Position numbers and translations under genes: made by a program. A stretch of DNA of 64,000 bases from Diploptera punctata. Lineage: Eukaryota; Arthropoda; Insecta; Blattodea; Blaberidae. Numbering within the stretch: the first letter of the stretch is position 1; every line of letters starts with the position of its first letter. Below are positions 43,613-53,511 of the stretch, one piece after another. The notes under the pieces are model-generated. The model made no database searches, was not told where the DNA came from, and worked only from the letters and a program-made list of their open reading frames with translations. The DNA lies in the NCBI GenBank assembly GCA_030220185.1, contig JASPKZ010001596.1, forward strand, positions 744,001-808,000, written 5' to 3'.

Positions 43613-43922
43613 AAGTTCAGCATAAGATATTAAATATAAAATTGGTACCTGGTAGGTCAGTCGTCCTCAACTAAATTATTAAACTTCATCAAGTAGTTCC
43701 AATATGGAGGCCTTTCAAAAACAATGTTTCATCTTCTGCATTTTCACCAGAAGATGAAACGCTGTTTTTGAAAGGCCTTCATATTGGAACTACTTAATGC
43801 AGTTTAATAATTTAGTTGGGGACGACTGACCTACCAGGTACCAATTTTATATTTAATATCTTATTACATAACCTCAACGGTGCTTTAATATGAATTTTAA
43901 AAGTGTTGAAAGTTCAGCATAA
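43613..43922 (+). mobile_element. Hairpin retroposon HP, copy 2, with 13-bp target-site duplication
   Basis: Perfect direct repeats aagttcagcataa at 43613-43625 and 43910-43922 flank a 284-bp element. The palindrome occupies about 43626-43865, with an unpaired 45-bp tail on the right ('cataacctcaacggtgc', 'tgaattttaaaagtgttga'). It is inserted in codons of the DUF4817-type ORF, which reads correctly when one duplication copy is discounted. Confidence 0.92.
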
Positions 43923-43939
43923 CTGCAAAGATGTTCCAT

Positions 43940-44639
43940 GATGTTTTCATGTAATGCGACTGATACCGAAGTAACTTCTAATCAGATATTAATGTAATAA
44001 CCAATATGGGAATAGGTATTTTGCGCATGCCTATACTGAACAAATTTCAGTGTCAATACACCACAGGATACACGCAGGATAAGAATAAAAAAAAGAAGGA
44101 AAGAAAAAAAAAGTGGCCTGCCGTAAATTGAACCATCAGTGTTCAAACTCAAATCTATCGCTTTAACAATTAAGCCACATTTTAACTACACTAGTTCTGC
44201 GTGTTTCACTCTGAGCTAAGGCTCTCATTGTACCGATACTACTTTAACCAGTGCAGTGGCGTGCAATCATCTGCTAAGTTCGAAATTTTAAGGAATTTGA
44301 TAACCCAATATTTCATAAATGTTATTGATTAATTATTAGCAATCAGGATCTCAGAATTACTGCCAAAATCTGAAGTTATTCTAGTATAATTTTCTCTCCT
44401 ACTTTGATCTCCTATTGATTCAACTGTATTAATTGTCGATTACTTTGATTCCCTATAACTAGCCCATTTTCCCTTGTAGACTACTGGTTCCCTATTTCAA
44501 ATTTCTTTTATAATACCCCTCTGTAAGCAGTTAAATTTGTGAAGTATAATTCATTTACACCCTGTAGCCTATCTATTTTTTTACATCTAGAACTATACAT
44601 CATACCAACAAACGAAAATATTTTATCTATACTAACTAA
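43940..44639. other. Non-coding DNA with an old SINE head
   Basis: At 44110-44190 the inverted strand shows 'gtggcttaattgttaaagcg' and 'atggttcaatttacgg', a tRNA-like A and B box pair of an unassigned SINE. Otherwise nothing recognised. Confidence 0.4.
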
Positions 44640-44922
44640 CCAACTTGCTTACTGGCATTAACTAACCCGGAGGTTCATGGCTGCGCGGACATAAGCTCTC
44701 CATATATCCCCTAACCTGAGCTAACGTTTTTTAATCACCCCTTGTACAATTCACCTCCCTTAAATCGTGGTCAATATTATTCTCTCATCTCTTTCTTGGC
44801 CTACCTACTGGGCGTTTTCAATGCCCATGATTCCCCATTCGTGCCACATCCTCTGTCCATCAAGGGCTATGAGAGTTAACTGTTCTGACTTATGCAGTGT
44901 CCTCCATTCATCTGGATATACG

Positions 44923-44928
<6 letters not shown>
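44640..44928 (-). mobile_element. LINE-A 3' fragment, degraded
   Basis: The plus strand shows the inverted LINE-A end ('aggttcatggctgcgcgg', 'cataagctctccatata', 'ttcttggcctacctactggg', 'gtgccacatcctctg'). It runs directly into a (CT)n array at the place where LINE-A has a natural tctctctttgg. Confidence 0.75.

Positions 44929-45001
<73 letters not shown>
44929..45001. repeat. (CT)n microsatellite
   Basis: About 36 CT units, bounded by LINE-A on the left and the SINE-A tail on the right. Confidence 0.95.
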
Positions 45002-45003
<2 letters not shown>

Positions 45004-45013
45004 AAAAAAAATT

Positions 45014-45312
45014 TATCCATCCATATCAATTCTGCCCGAGGGCAGCTCTTTTACTGCAATCATAGCATTTTCATGCTATGCTTTGCAGCTTTACTGGGGA
45101 ATTATAGGCGTGGTAGCTTCCCGTTACTTTCCACACCGGTGAAGGAGGATGATGATAATGATAAGGATGATTTTCGGGGACCGTTGGCTCATAAGCTTCC
45201 TGATATTTGTCTGACAGGTGAGGAAAAACCTCACCCAGGAGCCTGTCCCGACCGGGAATCCAGGCCCGCTGCGTGACAAGTTAGCACGCTACCTCGAGAC
45301 CACAGTGGTGGA
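45014..45312 (-). mobile_element. SINE-A, near full length
   Basis: The plus strand has the inverted tail 'tctgcccgagggcagc', body 'ttttcggggaccgttgg', a damaged B box ('gggaatccaggcccg') and inverted head 'acctcgagaccacagtgg'. Confidence 0.85.
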
Positions 45313-45316
45313 GAAA

Positions 45317-45371
<55 letters not shown>
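45313..45371. repeat. A-run followed by (TA)n
   Basis: Directly adjoins the 5' end of SINE-A. Confidence 0.9.
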
Positions 45372-45372
<1 letters not shown>

Positions 45373-45548
45373 CTACACATGTGCAAACAATTGGCTCAAT
45401 TGTGCTATTGCTCCTCATCAACTTGTCCACTCATTCCACAAAAGTTCATCATCGTCAGCAGAAATATTAAGTATTTTGCACAAAAAATAGTAATCTGTGG
45501 CGGACTTCCACAATGGCTTCACGTATTATTACGCACGTATTGGAAAAG

Positions 45549-45550
<2 letters not shown>

Positions 45551-45597
<47 letters not shown>
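45551..45597. repeat. (TA)n microsatellite
   Basis: About 23 TA units; borders the GC-rich array. Confidence 0.95.
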
Positions 45598-45599
<2 letters not shown>

Positions 45600-45600
<1 letters not shown>

Positions 45601-46750
45601 GTGTTCTGTCCAAGGGCAGGTCCCTGGGGGTCCGTCGGGCCCCAGCTGTGCTCACAACAGCAACAGGGCGCGTCTCCGGGTGGCGGATAGGGGAACGGTT
45701 GGTTTGCTTGCATTCCTCCCGGCTAGGTCCAGTCCGGACCCGCGGGCCATTTGTGAGGTCGTCAGGACTCGAGCGACCTCATAGCTCGTGCTGCGCCCAC
45801 TCCAGCAGCCAAACGCGTCCCCTCGGTGGCGTAGTGGGGAAAAGGTCGGTGGATCTGCTAGTCAGTCCTCCCTTCCAAGTCCGATGGACTCGCGGACCAT
45901 GAGTGGGGGCACCATGGGATATGGTGATATGAGCACCCTGGATGCCTACATTGCTCCGTGCGCTGCCTCACAGCAGCTTCACGGCTAGGCCTAGTCTTGC
46001 GAACGGGCTGGTTGGGACAATACCGGGCGTAATGCTGGGAATTACCACCAGGTCAATAAGCTCGGGAAAGGAGGAAGCGCGGTCTTTGGGTTGGGGACTT
46101 AGCGCCGACTCTGGGACCGAGTGACCCAAGGACAATCTGTGAGGTCGTCAGGAGTTGAGCGACCTGACGTACTAATGCTCAGGCTGGACCCACTTCAGCA
46201 ACCAAACACGTCCCCAGCTGGTGCACTGGGGGAAAGGTCGGTGGATCTGGTAGAGAGTCCTCCCGGTTAAGTCCAAGGGACTCGTGAACCATTAGTGGGG
46301 TAGGCAAGAGTTGAGCGCCTTGTCTTACTATTTGCTCATCTGTTGGAGCTTGCGAGCTCTGTGCAGGCCCACAACTGCAGCAGAAGGCGTCCCTGGCGGC
46401 AGACCAGGGCTCGACTCGGACCAGTGCAGAGGGGAGCAACTGTACTGGTTCCTGGCTCGGCCTACGAGCCCGTCGACAAACTGTGGGGTCGCCAGGAGAT
46501 GAGCACCTGGATGTACTAAAAGTCTCACACTGTTGGGCTTGTAGCCCTAGCCGGTCTCACAACGGCTGCAGGACACGTCCCTGGAGGCAGAACAGGGGAA
46601 TGGTCGGTGGATCTGCGACAGCAGTCCTCCCGGCTAGGCTCATGGAGCCCGTGGACCAACTGTGGGGTCGTCAGGAGTGGGCGACCTGATGTACTATGTA
46701 GCTCAGCAATTCCCAGAACTTGCAAACTCCAACACCCTCTCCCTGGGGTG
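45600..46750. repeat. GC-rich degenerate tandem array
   Basis: An abrupt GC-rich block. The phrase gtgaggtcgtcagg or gtggggtcgYcagg starts at 45753, 46139, 46483 and 46662, with weaker versions at 45903 and 46295. 'ggtcggtggatctg' recurs at about 45844, 46237 and 46603, and 'cagtcctccc' follows each. Spacing is about 150-190 bp, so roughly six units. Open frames exist on both strands only because GC-rich sequence has few stops. A further piece lies at 63940-63990. Confidence 0.8.
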
Positions 46751-46879
46751 TTGGTTTAAGGACCGTTAACTTGAACGTGGACGTGAACATAGGATAGGGA
46801 GGACAAGAACTAGGACTTGGGAGTATGGTCATGACGACCGAGGTATCCCAAGGGGTGGGGGAAGGGCCTAGATGTCCAA
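46751..46879. other. Flank of the GC-rich array
   Basis: Contains 'gaacgtggacgtgaacatagg' style short imperfect repeats. Not assigned. Confidence 0.4.
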
Positions 46880-46972
46880 GTGCAGGTCTTTCACTGCAAT
46901 CATAGCATTTTCATGCTGCTTTGCAGCTTTACTAGAGAATTATAGGTGTTGTAGCTTCCCGTTGCTTTCCAA
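46880..46972 (-). mobile_element. SINE-A 3' fragment
   Basis: Only the tail block ('caggtctttcactgcaatc' to 'gcttcccgttgctttcc' on the plus strand). Confidence 0.75.
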
Positions 46973-46986
46973 GTAGGTGGATGGAC

Positions 46987-47271
46987 GGTAATGAGTCAAT
47001 ACTTTTAAAATTCATGACGAAACTCCGTTGAGGTCACTATGTAAAATTTAAAATATAAAATAGCTATTTGAGATCTCAGTCGTCCTCTACTTTATGAAGA
47101 CTGTGTAAGATGTGAAGTATTTTCGGAGCATATGCTCCAGCAACATGTCGATTGGTACTAATCAATTGGCTGATGATGGAGCATATACTCCATTTTACAG
47201 CCCTCATAAAGTTGAGGACGACTGAGATCTAGGTATCAATTTTATATATTAAATTTTAGATGGTGATGACT
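46987..47271 (-). mobile_element. Hairpin retroposon HP, copy 4 (diverged)
   Basis: Tail at the left ('acttttaaaattcatgacg', 'ccgttgaggtcac') then a palindrome with arms 47042-47098 and 47204-47255 (both contain cgtcct/gaggacg and gagatct). Possible target duplication ggtaatgagt and ggtgatgact, two mismatches. The hAT element starts at its right edge. Confidence 0.65.
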
Positions 47272-48703
47272 AGGGCCCGGATTTTTATGAGATGTCATCT
47301 TTTTTTGCGAGTTGTCAGAGACGATGCAGATTAATAATTAAGTGCATTGTGCAATAAATATGTTAGATATATGAGGTTTTTATAGGTCATTAAAATGAAT
47401 TTTTTTACTTTTTCTGATAAAGTTATTTTACAAATTTTATTTGTAATTTTAGGTCATTTTATTTATTTTACGTACTTTTATACATCACTTTTTAAATAAT
47501 CTATGGTTAAACTAATTTTATTTTACTTTTTTTTTGCTATCTTTTTTTTTGTGCTCAGGCAAGTCAGTGAGAAACTACAGTACAATGCTTCAATATCACG
47601 CGATACCACTGTGAACTCCCACGTGAATTGATTCGGGACTTCCCCTTCAATGCGGGAATCCTTCGATTTATAATTTTTCCGCCTGTCTCACGAGAGTAGC
47701 GTTTCTATATGGTTATGTTTATTTTCGTGCAGTGCAAATGCCAAAGCAAAAAGTGTCTAGTGCTATCCGTTTAAGACAGTATGTAACAGAATGCGGCGAA
47801 CAAGTTTTTTCTACTGATTGGAGTGTACCTATTTTTTGGGGCGAAGGTGTGCGAAATTAAAGTCGCTGCAGATAAACGTTTCACAATACAACATATGGGG
47901 CGCGAGGAACATTAAAAATGTGAACAAAAGAAAAGCGTCTCAATTACTGTTAAATCAAGCTGCTTCCTCATCAAATAGCAAGTCATCTTTATTTTTTTAA
48001 AGAATTATGTGAAATGTTTATCAGTGCAAATATTCCACTAGGAAAACTAAAAAATTCTAAACTACGTGATTTCCAACGCCATACAGGTGATTCTGTTCCA
48101 GACGAATTAACGTTGCGTAAAATCTATTTAATAAAATGTTATGAAGACACATTAAACCATATTCGTGAATGTGTGAATGGAAAGAAAATGTATGTATCAA
48201 TTGAGAGATTAGCGATTCAGAGGGACGTTTTGTGGTTAATGTGATAGGGACCTTAGAAACACACAGCACTGGACAGATTTTTCTTCTGACCTCAGTTTTA
48301 GAGGCAGTTAACCACACTCAGATATGTAAACTGTTTGATAAATCTATGCATTTATTGTGGCCTAATGGGATACAACATGAGAGCGTACTCCTCCTTCCTA
48401 ACAGACTCGGCACCTTGCATGGTAAAGGCAGCGAAGTCTATCAAATCATTTTACAGCATGTTACCTGTCTGGCCCATGCCTTTCATAGAGTCACAGAGCA
48501 GATCAGATCAAAATTTTCAGAAGTAGATAGACTAATTTCCACATTTAAGAAAGTCTTTGTTAAAGCTCCGTCCCGAACTAAATGTTTTAAAGACAAGGCC
48601 CCTGGAGTAGCTTTACCTCCAGAATCAACTTTGACGCGTTGGGGCACGTGGTTAACAGCATGCATATACCATTGTGACAATTTTCAGATAATGAGAGAGG
48701 TAG

Positions 48704-50008
48704 TACGAGGGTCATGCTGAAAGTCGTGAGCAACCCATTGTTAAAATTCAAATTTCAACAATGTAACAAAAACAACTGCAGGATTGTAATCTACAGACTT
48801 TATACCACAACATTGCCGTTTTGTGGCATCATAGCTTCTATCATGTGACCACACGCAGTGTTCCAAAATGACAGACATCAATGTTTCGTTTCGACAGCGC
48901 GCTGTCATTGAATTACTTGTTAAAGAGGAACAATCTGCTGTTGATATTCACCAAAGACTTCAATGTGCTTACGGAGATGCCTGCATGGGTGCCAGCAGTG
49001 TTAGGAGATGGGTGAAACATTTTAAAGATGGGAACACGAGTATCAAAGATGAGCCTCGTAGCGGTCGCCCACGCTCTGCCTCCACGGATTGCAACAAGGA
49101 AAGAGTTGATGCGCTCATTAGAGACGACAGCGTATCACAGTGAATGAAATCGCTACAAAACTTGCAGTAGGACACAGTGCAGTGCAAGAAATAATTCACA
49201 GCTTAGGTTACCGAAAAGTTAGTGCCCGTTGGGTTCCACGTTTATTGAGTGAAGACCACAAACTTCAGAGAAGAACCATCACCCATAACCTTCAGAGATT
49301 CCGAAATGAAGGTGATGATTTTTTGACGAGTATTGTGACAGGTGACGAAAGCTGGTTTCATCGCTATGAGTCTGAAACAAAACGCCAGAATATGGAATGG
49401 CACCACTTGAATTCGCCATCAAAGGAAAAAGCGAAGACAGTGCAATCTGTTGGGAAAGTTATGGGCAGCGTCTTCTGGGATGCGCAAGGTTGCATTCTGG
49501 TTGAATTTCTTGAACCTGGACAAACCATAAATGCTGCCCGCTATATCCAGACACTTGTGAAGCTCCGTCGTGCATTGCACAACAAACGCCCTGGAAGGAA
49601 GATCCTTCTGCAACACGATAACGCGCGTCCTCACACTGCTTGTGCCACTGTGGAGAAGATCAGGACATTTGGGTGGGAAACTCTTCCACATCCTCCCTAT
49701 AGTCCCGATTTGGCAACCTCCGACTACCATCTTTTCGGTTCTGTGAAGGAGCAGAGGTCAACGCTACGAGACGCTGGAGGATATTCGGAAAGCAGTGCAT
49801 CAGTGTCTTCGAGCAGCTGGAACGGACTTCTATCATAAGGAAATTTTCAAGCTTGTAGAACGCTGGACAAAATGTGTGCAAAGAATGGAAACTATGTTGA
49901 AAAGTAGCACAAATGTCTGTAGATTAACATGGTGTACTTGGTTTGTCTAAAATAAATATTATGATTGTTTAAAAAATGTTGCTCATGACTTTCAGTACGA
50001 CCCTCGTA
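48704..50008 (+). mobile_element. mariner element inside hAT, 1301 bp
   Basis: TA target duplications at 48704-48705 and 50007-50008. Terminal inverted repeats of about 29 bp beginning cgagggtcatgctgaaagtc at 48706 and its complement ending at 50006, with three mismatches. The hAT reading frame resumes exactly after one TA (gta gta aat aac), confirming a clean insertion. Confidence 0.95.
48868..49950 (+). pseudogene. mariner transposase, two frameshifts
   Basis: Part 1 (48868-49130): HTH region FRQRAVIELLVKEEQSAVDI, SSVRRWVKHFKDGN, SGRPRSAS. Part 2 (49140-49760): NEIATKL, GYRKVSARWVPR (mariner-specific WVP region), VTGDESWFH with the first catalytic D, LLQHDNARPHTA with the second, and PPYSPDLATSDYHLF with the third. 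The last two are separated by 34 residues, the mariner D,D34D signature. A base loss near 49131 and another break near 49755 separate the parts; the C-terminus continues to 49950 (HKEIFKLVERWTKCVQR). All three catalytic aspartates are kept. Confidence 0.93.
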
Positions 50009-50805
50009 AATAACTTTAATAGGGCAGATGCTAAGGCAATTGGGAGTGCACAGGACCTGTTTTGTGATCCTGAAATTGAAGGTAAATTGGCTTGCATTAA
50101 ATCATAATTTGCATTTTTGCCAGAAACCATAACTCATTTAGAAAAATGCGGTATGTCATTGGAAAAGTCTATAGAATTAGTCAATAGTGCTGAATATTGT
50201 ATAAACAATGTAAATGGAGAGTTTGGGGAAGCAGTTAGATAAAAATAAAGGGTTTCAGATAATGCGTCAAATAGCCTGTATTTTGTCAGGTAAAGAATTC
50301 AGAATGGATATTTTTGAAGAAGATTTAACAGCCAGTGAGTGTTTTTTTTTTAAATGCACCAATTACATCTGTGAAGTAGAGAGAAGTTTCTCCAAGCATA
50401 AAACAGTGTTAGCTGACAACCGCCGATCCTTCAATTTTGATAACTTAAGGATGACTATGGTGGTGTATTGCAATGCCAACTAAGGTAGGCCTATATTTAA
50501 TTAATAACTTTTGATATTAGTTTAATAGAAATGAGACTGACCTAATGATGTTTATTATTTTTTTAATTATTTTACATTACTACTAAGAACATGATTGTTT
50601 TGAATAGTTACCTCAATCATTATTTATCTTAGACCATTTATAATTAATAAATTAATAATTATTAATTAGTTAATAGCTATGAAATTTATAATTTTCATTA
50701 GGTCATTTTTTACAGTTTTAGGTCTTTTTAGAGAATTTTAAGGTAATTTTATAGGTCATTTTTTAAACATTTTAAGGTCATAAACATCCGGGCCCAAGAG
50801 ATGAC

Positions 50806-50928
50806 TAATACACTGGCTTGTAGAACACAGGCTGTTTGGCAACAATGTGATGTCAGTGTGAAGCGGGGAAATGCGCTACTCTCCCGTTATTATTATTGAC
50901 ATGCCTGTATTAGATGAAGAAAAACACT
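50806..50928. other. Flank of hAT, unassigned
   Basis: No feature recognised. Confidence 0.35.
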
Positions 50929-50938
50929 TATAATAATA

Positions 50939-51013
<75 letters not shown>
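50929..51013. repeat. (ATT)n microsatellite
   Basis: About 27 units. Confidence 0.95.
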
Positions 51014-51015
<2 letters not shown>

Positions 51016-51297
51016 TAACTTGATGAGAACAAGGTTTTAGTTTTAGCAGTTCGGCGCCTGGAATCCTGTGTCCATTCACACATCAAGATACAATTCTATC
51101 AAACTTATTCTAATCTAATCAAGTAACTAATTTACACCAACATTCAAATACGTTTTAAAAATAGACGAATGAGGAATATAAAAAAAAATCAACAGTTAAT
51201 TTATTTAGGACGTAAAATTACAAAAGGAAACTAATAAAGATCATAAAGTCACTGTTGTATCTTTTTTTTTTTCATTTAGTTGTATCTTCTGTAAAAA
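51014..51297. other. AT-rich DNA, nothing recognised
   Basis: No coding or repeat evidence. Confidence 0.35.
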
Positions 51298-51412
51298 GAA
51301 ATCCTAACAACTTTATTCTCCAAAACTCAATCTTTTGTTCTCTTTTAAATTAAGAAACCACGTTTTGCATCGATAAAATATAACTGGAAAAATCGCATTT
51401 TATATATATTAC
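51298..51412 (-). mobile_element. LINE-A internal fragment, highly degraded
   Basis: The plus strand aligns with the inverted LINE-A segment 'aactttattctc', 'gaaaccacgttttgcatcg', 'aatataactgg', 'ttttatatatatt'. Confidence 0.6.
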
Positions 51413-51815
51413 CGAATTCCGAAGGAATTGTATTCATGAAATTTTAAAAAAATCGATCCACCTACTGTTCTCCTCCGAGTTTAGAGCTCAAAGGGAATGT
51501 GGTGTGGGGATGGATACTGGATGACAACCCAGTCAGGAAGGAAGTACAATCATATTGAAAACATTTGCCCTATTTACGAAACCAGTATGCTTCTATTCAA
51601 AACCGCAAACTGAAAACTGCATATTTGTGAATGAATAATACTTATCTTCGACTCTGTTGTAGAAACAAAAACTACCTGCAAGAGTAGTAATTCGAATGGC
51701 AAGAATACCCTACCTCCCAGCGCTAAACTCGTCGGAGGAGGACAGTAGTAGACACCGAATATAACCATGACATAGATATACCAGTACATAGCCCAGGTGT
51801 TTATTTTTCTTTTCA

Positions 51816-51819
<4 letters not shown>
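51413..51819. other. Non-coding DNA, nothing recognised
   Basis: No gene or family recognised. Confidence 0.35.

Positions 51820-51852
<33 letters not shown>
51820..51852. repeat. (TA)n microsatellite
   Basis: Directly upstream of the SINE-A head. Confidence 0.9.
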
Positions 51853-51855
<3 letters not shown>

Positions 51856-52140
51856 ACCGCTGTGGTCTCGAGGAGCGTGCTGCCTTGTCATACAGCGGGC
51901 CCGGGTTCGATCCCCGGTCGGGACAGGCTTCTGCGTGAGGTTTTTTCGGAGTTTTTCCTCAACTTTAAGACAAATGTCAGGAAGCTTAGGAACCAACGGT
52001 CCCCGAAAATCACCCTTATCATCATCACCCGTCACCTGTGTGGAAAGAAACGGGAAGCTACCACACCTATAATTCCCTAGTAAAGCTGCAAAGCACAGCA
52101 TGAAAATTCTATGATTACAGTGAAAGACCTGCCCTCGGGT
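51853..52140 (+). mobile_element. SINE-A, near full length
   Basis: Head 'tccaccgctgtggtctcgag', B box 'cccgggttcgatccccgg' at about 51905, body 'ggtccccgaaaatcaccc', tail 'agacctgccctcggg'. Confidence 0.88.
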
Positions 52141-52194
52141 TATCCTTCATTATTCGGAACCAAACTCAGCAGGTATCAATTGGGAAAAGTAAGA

Positions 52195-52385
52195 TCGTGT
52201 TCGTTAACCAGGAAAATCGGACCATTAGAGAGGGAGTTTCCTGAATAGAAAATATATAAATTGCTCTATCGGCCGCAATTTTAGATTTTTCGCGAGGAAA
52301 CTCAGAACATATCACTGAAATAAAGAGAGAAATGCGTTTTCCAAAAATCAACAAAATCCGACTTTAGGAGGGGGAGTTACTAAGT
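52195..52385 (+). repeat. Repeat R
   Basis: 'gttaaccaggaaaatcggac', 'attgctctatcggccgc', 'gaaactcagaacatat', then a second 'caaaatccgactttagga'. Two units in tandem. Confidence 0.6.
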
Positions 52386-52387
52386 AA

Positions 52388-52882
52388 ACTAACTCGCTGG
52401 CAATATCGAACCTGAAAGTTATTTGCCGCGCAGACAAAAGCTCTCCATACCATATCCTGAGCTAATGCTTTCCAAACATCCCCTATATGATTTACCTCCC
52501 TCAAATCGTGATTAATGCCATTCTTGTCATAACTACTGGGTGCTTCCCCCTCTGCTTTTCCAACAAGCAGTTTCGATGCCCCACTTTCATTCCCCATTTG
52601 TACCGCATGTCCTGCCCATCGCAATCTACGAGACTTGACTGTTCTGGTTTCCTATAAAGATCACATAGCTTACAGATAAGTATTCTCCATTCTATTCGCC
52701 TCTCTCTGTTCCAAAAAGTTTCCTTTCTCAAATACTCGTATTATCCTCTCTATAAGTAAAAGTTCATGTATCGCATCCATACAGTATCACTAGAAGAATA
52801 ACAGTTTTATTTATTTTCAGTTTAACTTTTTGAGAGAAGTTAAATGACAATAGCCCTTGTAATATGCAATAGTTTGGTAGTG
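52388..52882 (-). mobile_element. LINE-A 3' fragment, degraded
   Basis: Minus-strand frames: RMRWAGHAVQMGNESGASKL, LLVGKAEG, DLREVNHIGDVWKALAQD near 52440. The order matches LINE-A and extends to the 'gaagaataacagttttattt' region. Element X follows at 52883. Confidence 0.75.
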
Positions 52883-53497
52883 AGTATAACTTATATGATT
52901 TAATTATAAGTAATGCCACGAATGATTTCCAATTTATCTAGATAATTTGGAAATCAATAGTGGCATTTGTTAGGACTATTTAACGAATAAAATTAAGCTG
53001 TTTACTCACAAAACATTATTTAAATATAGTTATTTTAAAATATTTATATATTTAATGTAAAGGCTATGTTTGAAAACAAATGAGAAACGTTATGTTTTGT
53101 TTGTTCATCGCTGCAACCAGATCATATGTATTGCCAAATAGAATCGCAATATTGCAAGAATGCACCCTAGCGGAGAAAAAATGAAACATAATTACAGGTT
53201 ATTAATTAATTTATGATGTCCTATGATGTAAATATGTCAATTATATTTTTCTGGAACGTTAATTCTTGGGAAATAATACGTTTATAAGAAAGTGCAAACA
53301 GTGGTTTTTTTAGTATAATCAATTGCTACGAAAGGTTTTCTGTTTACATTTATGCACTATATATACAATCTGGAAACCACTTCATAAAATAAAGGTGATA
53401 AAATGAAAGTGATAAAATCAAGGATCGGTTGTAAATCAAAATCCATTGAAACGCGATTGGTCATTGACTCCCATTTGGGGCACGAGTTAAATAGTCA
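52883..53497. mobile_element. Element X, copy 2
   Basis: Shares almost its whole length with 1531-2268: 'gtggcatttgttaggacta', 'gctgtttactcacaaa', 'tgcaaccagatcatat', 'aagaatgcaccctag', 'attatatttttctg', 'aagtgcaaacagtggt' and the right end 'gcacgagttaaatagtca'. Adjoins a LINE-A copy as copy 1 does. Non-coding. Confidence 0.65.
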
Positions 53498-53511
53498 AAA
53501 TAAGTATAGGC

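Larger units (their letters stand above)
42421..43939 (-). pseudogene. DUF4817-type transposase, broken
   Basis: From an ATG at 43937-43939 the minus strand reads MEHLCSYAEL, then (after HP copy 2) AEMHLIYGAAQ, EHGTLKVNRVDTGE, EFEENVLHRVEDDPSNSTRAL, MDTNHQSVYR, and further down SPPRSPDLCPLDYF at about 42745 (acidic residue of the DDE core) and RRCRLCCENGDDQFEQF near 42540. This is an HTH plus DDE transposase of insects. An (AAT)n array at 43029-43083 and many frameshifts destroy it. The related fragment at 32985-33290 is on the other strand. Confidence 0.7.
47738..50483 (+). pseudogene. hAT transposase, frame-broken
   Basis: Start ATG 47738: MPKQKVSSAIRLRQYVTECG resembles the N-terminus of BED/CGGBP1-like DNA-binding domains, but the zinc-finger part near 47830-47910 is frameshifted. 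Then LCEMFISANIPLGKLKN, KIYLIKCYEDTLNHIRECVN, IGTLETHSTGQIFLLTS near 48245, LAHAFHRVTEQIR near 48470. After the mariner: FNRADAKAIGSAQDLFCD near 50018 and, at the end, EVERSFSKHKTVLADNRRSF, the C-terminal dimerisation motif of hAT transposases. At least six frame breaks or stops. Confidence 0.8.
47271..50797 (+). mobile_element. hAT-family DNA transposon, interrupted by mariner
   Basis: Terminal inverted repeats tagggcccggatttttatga (47271-47290) and its near complement at 50778-50797 (18 of 20 match). 8-bp target duplication gtgatgac at 47263-47270 and gagatgac at 50798-50805 (one mismatch), diagnostic of hAT. Subterminal 'aggtcatttt' motifs recur near both ends (47385-47460 and 50700-50775) and may be transposase-binding sites. 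About 2.2 kb without the mariner. Confidence 0.88.

Noticed and set aside
45513..46689. Long open frames on both strands in the GC-rich block
   Set aside because: Stop codons are rare in GC-rich DNA; the frames overlap on both strands, show no domain and follow a tandem repeat.
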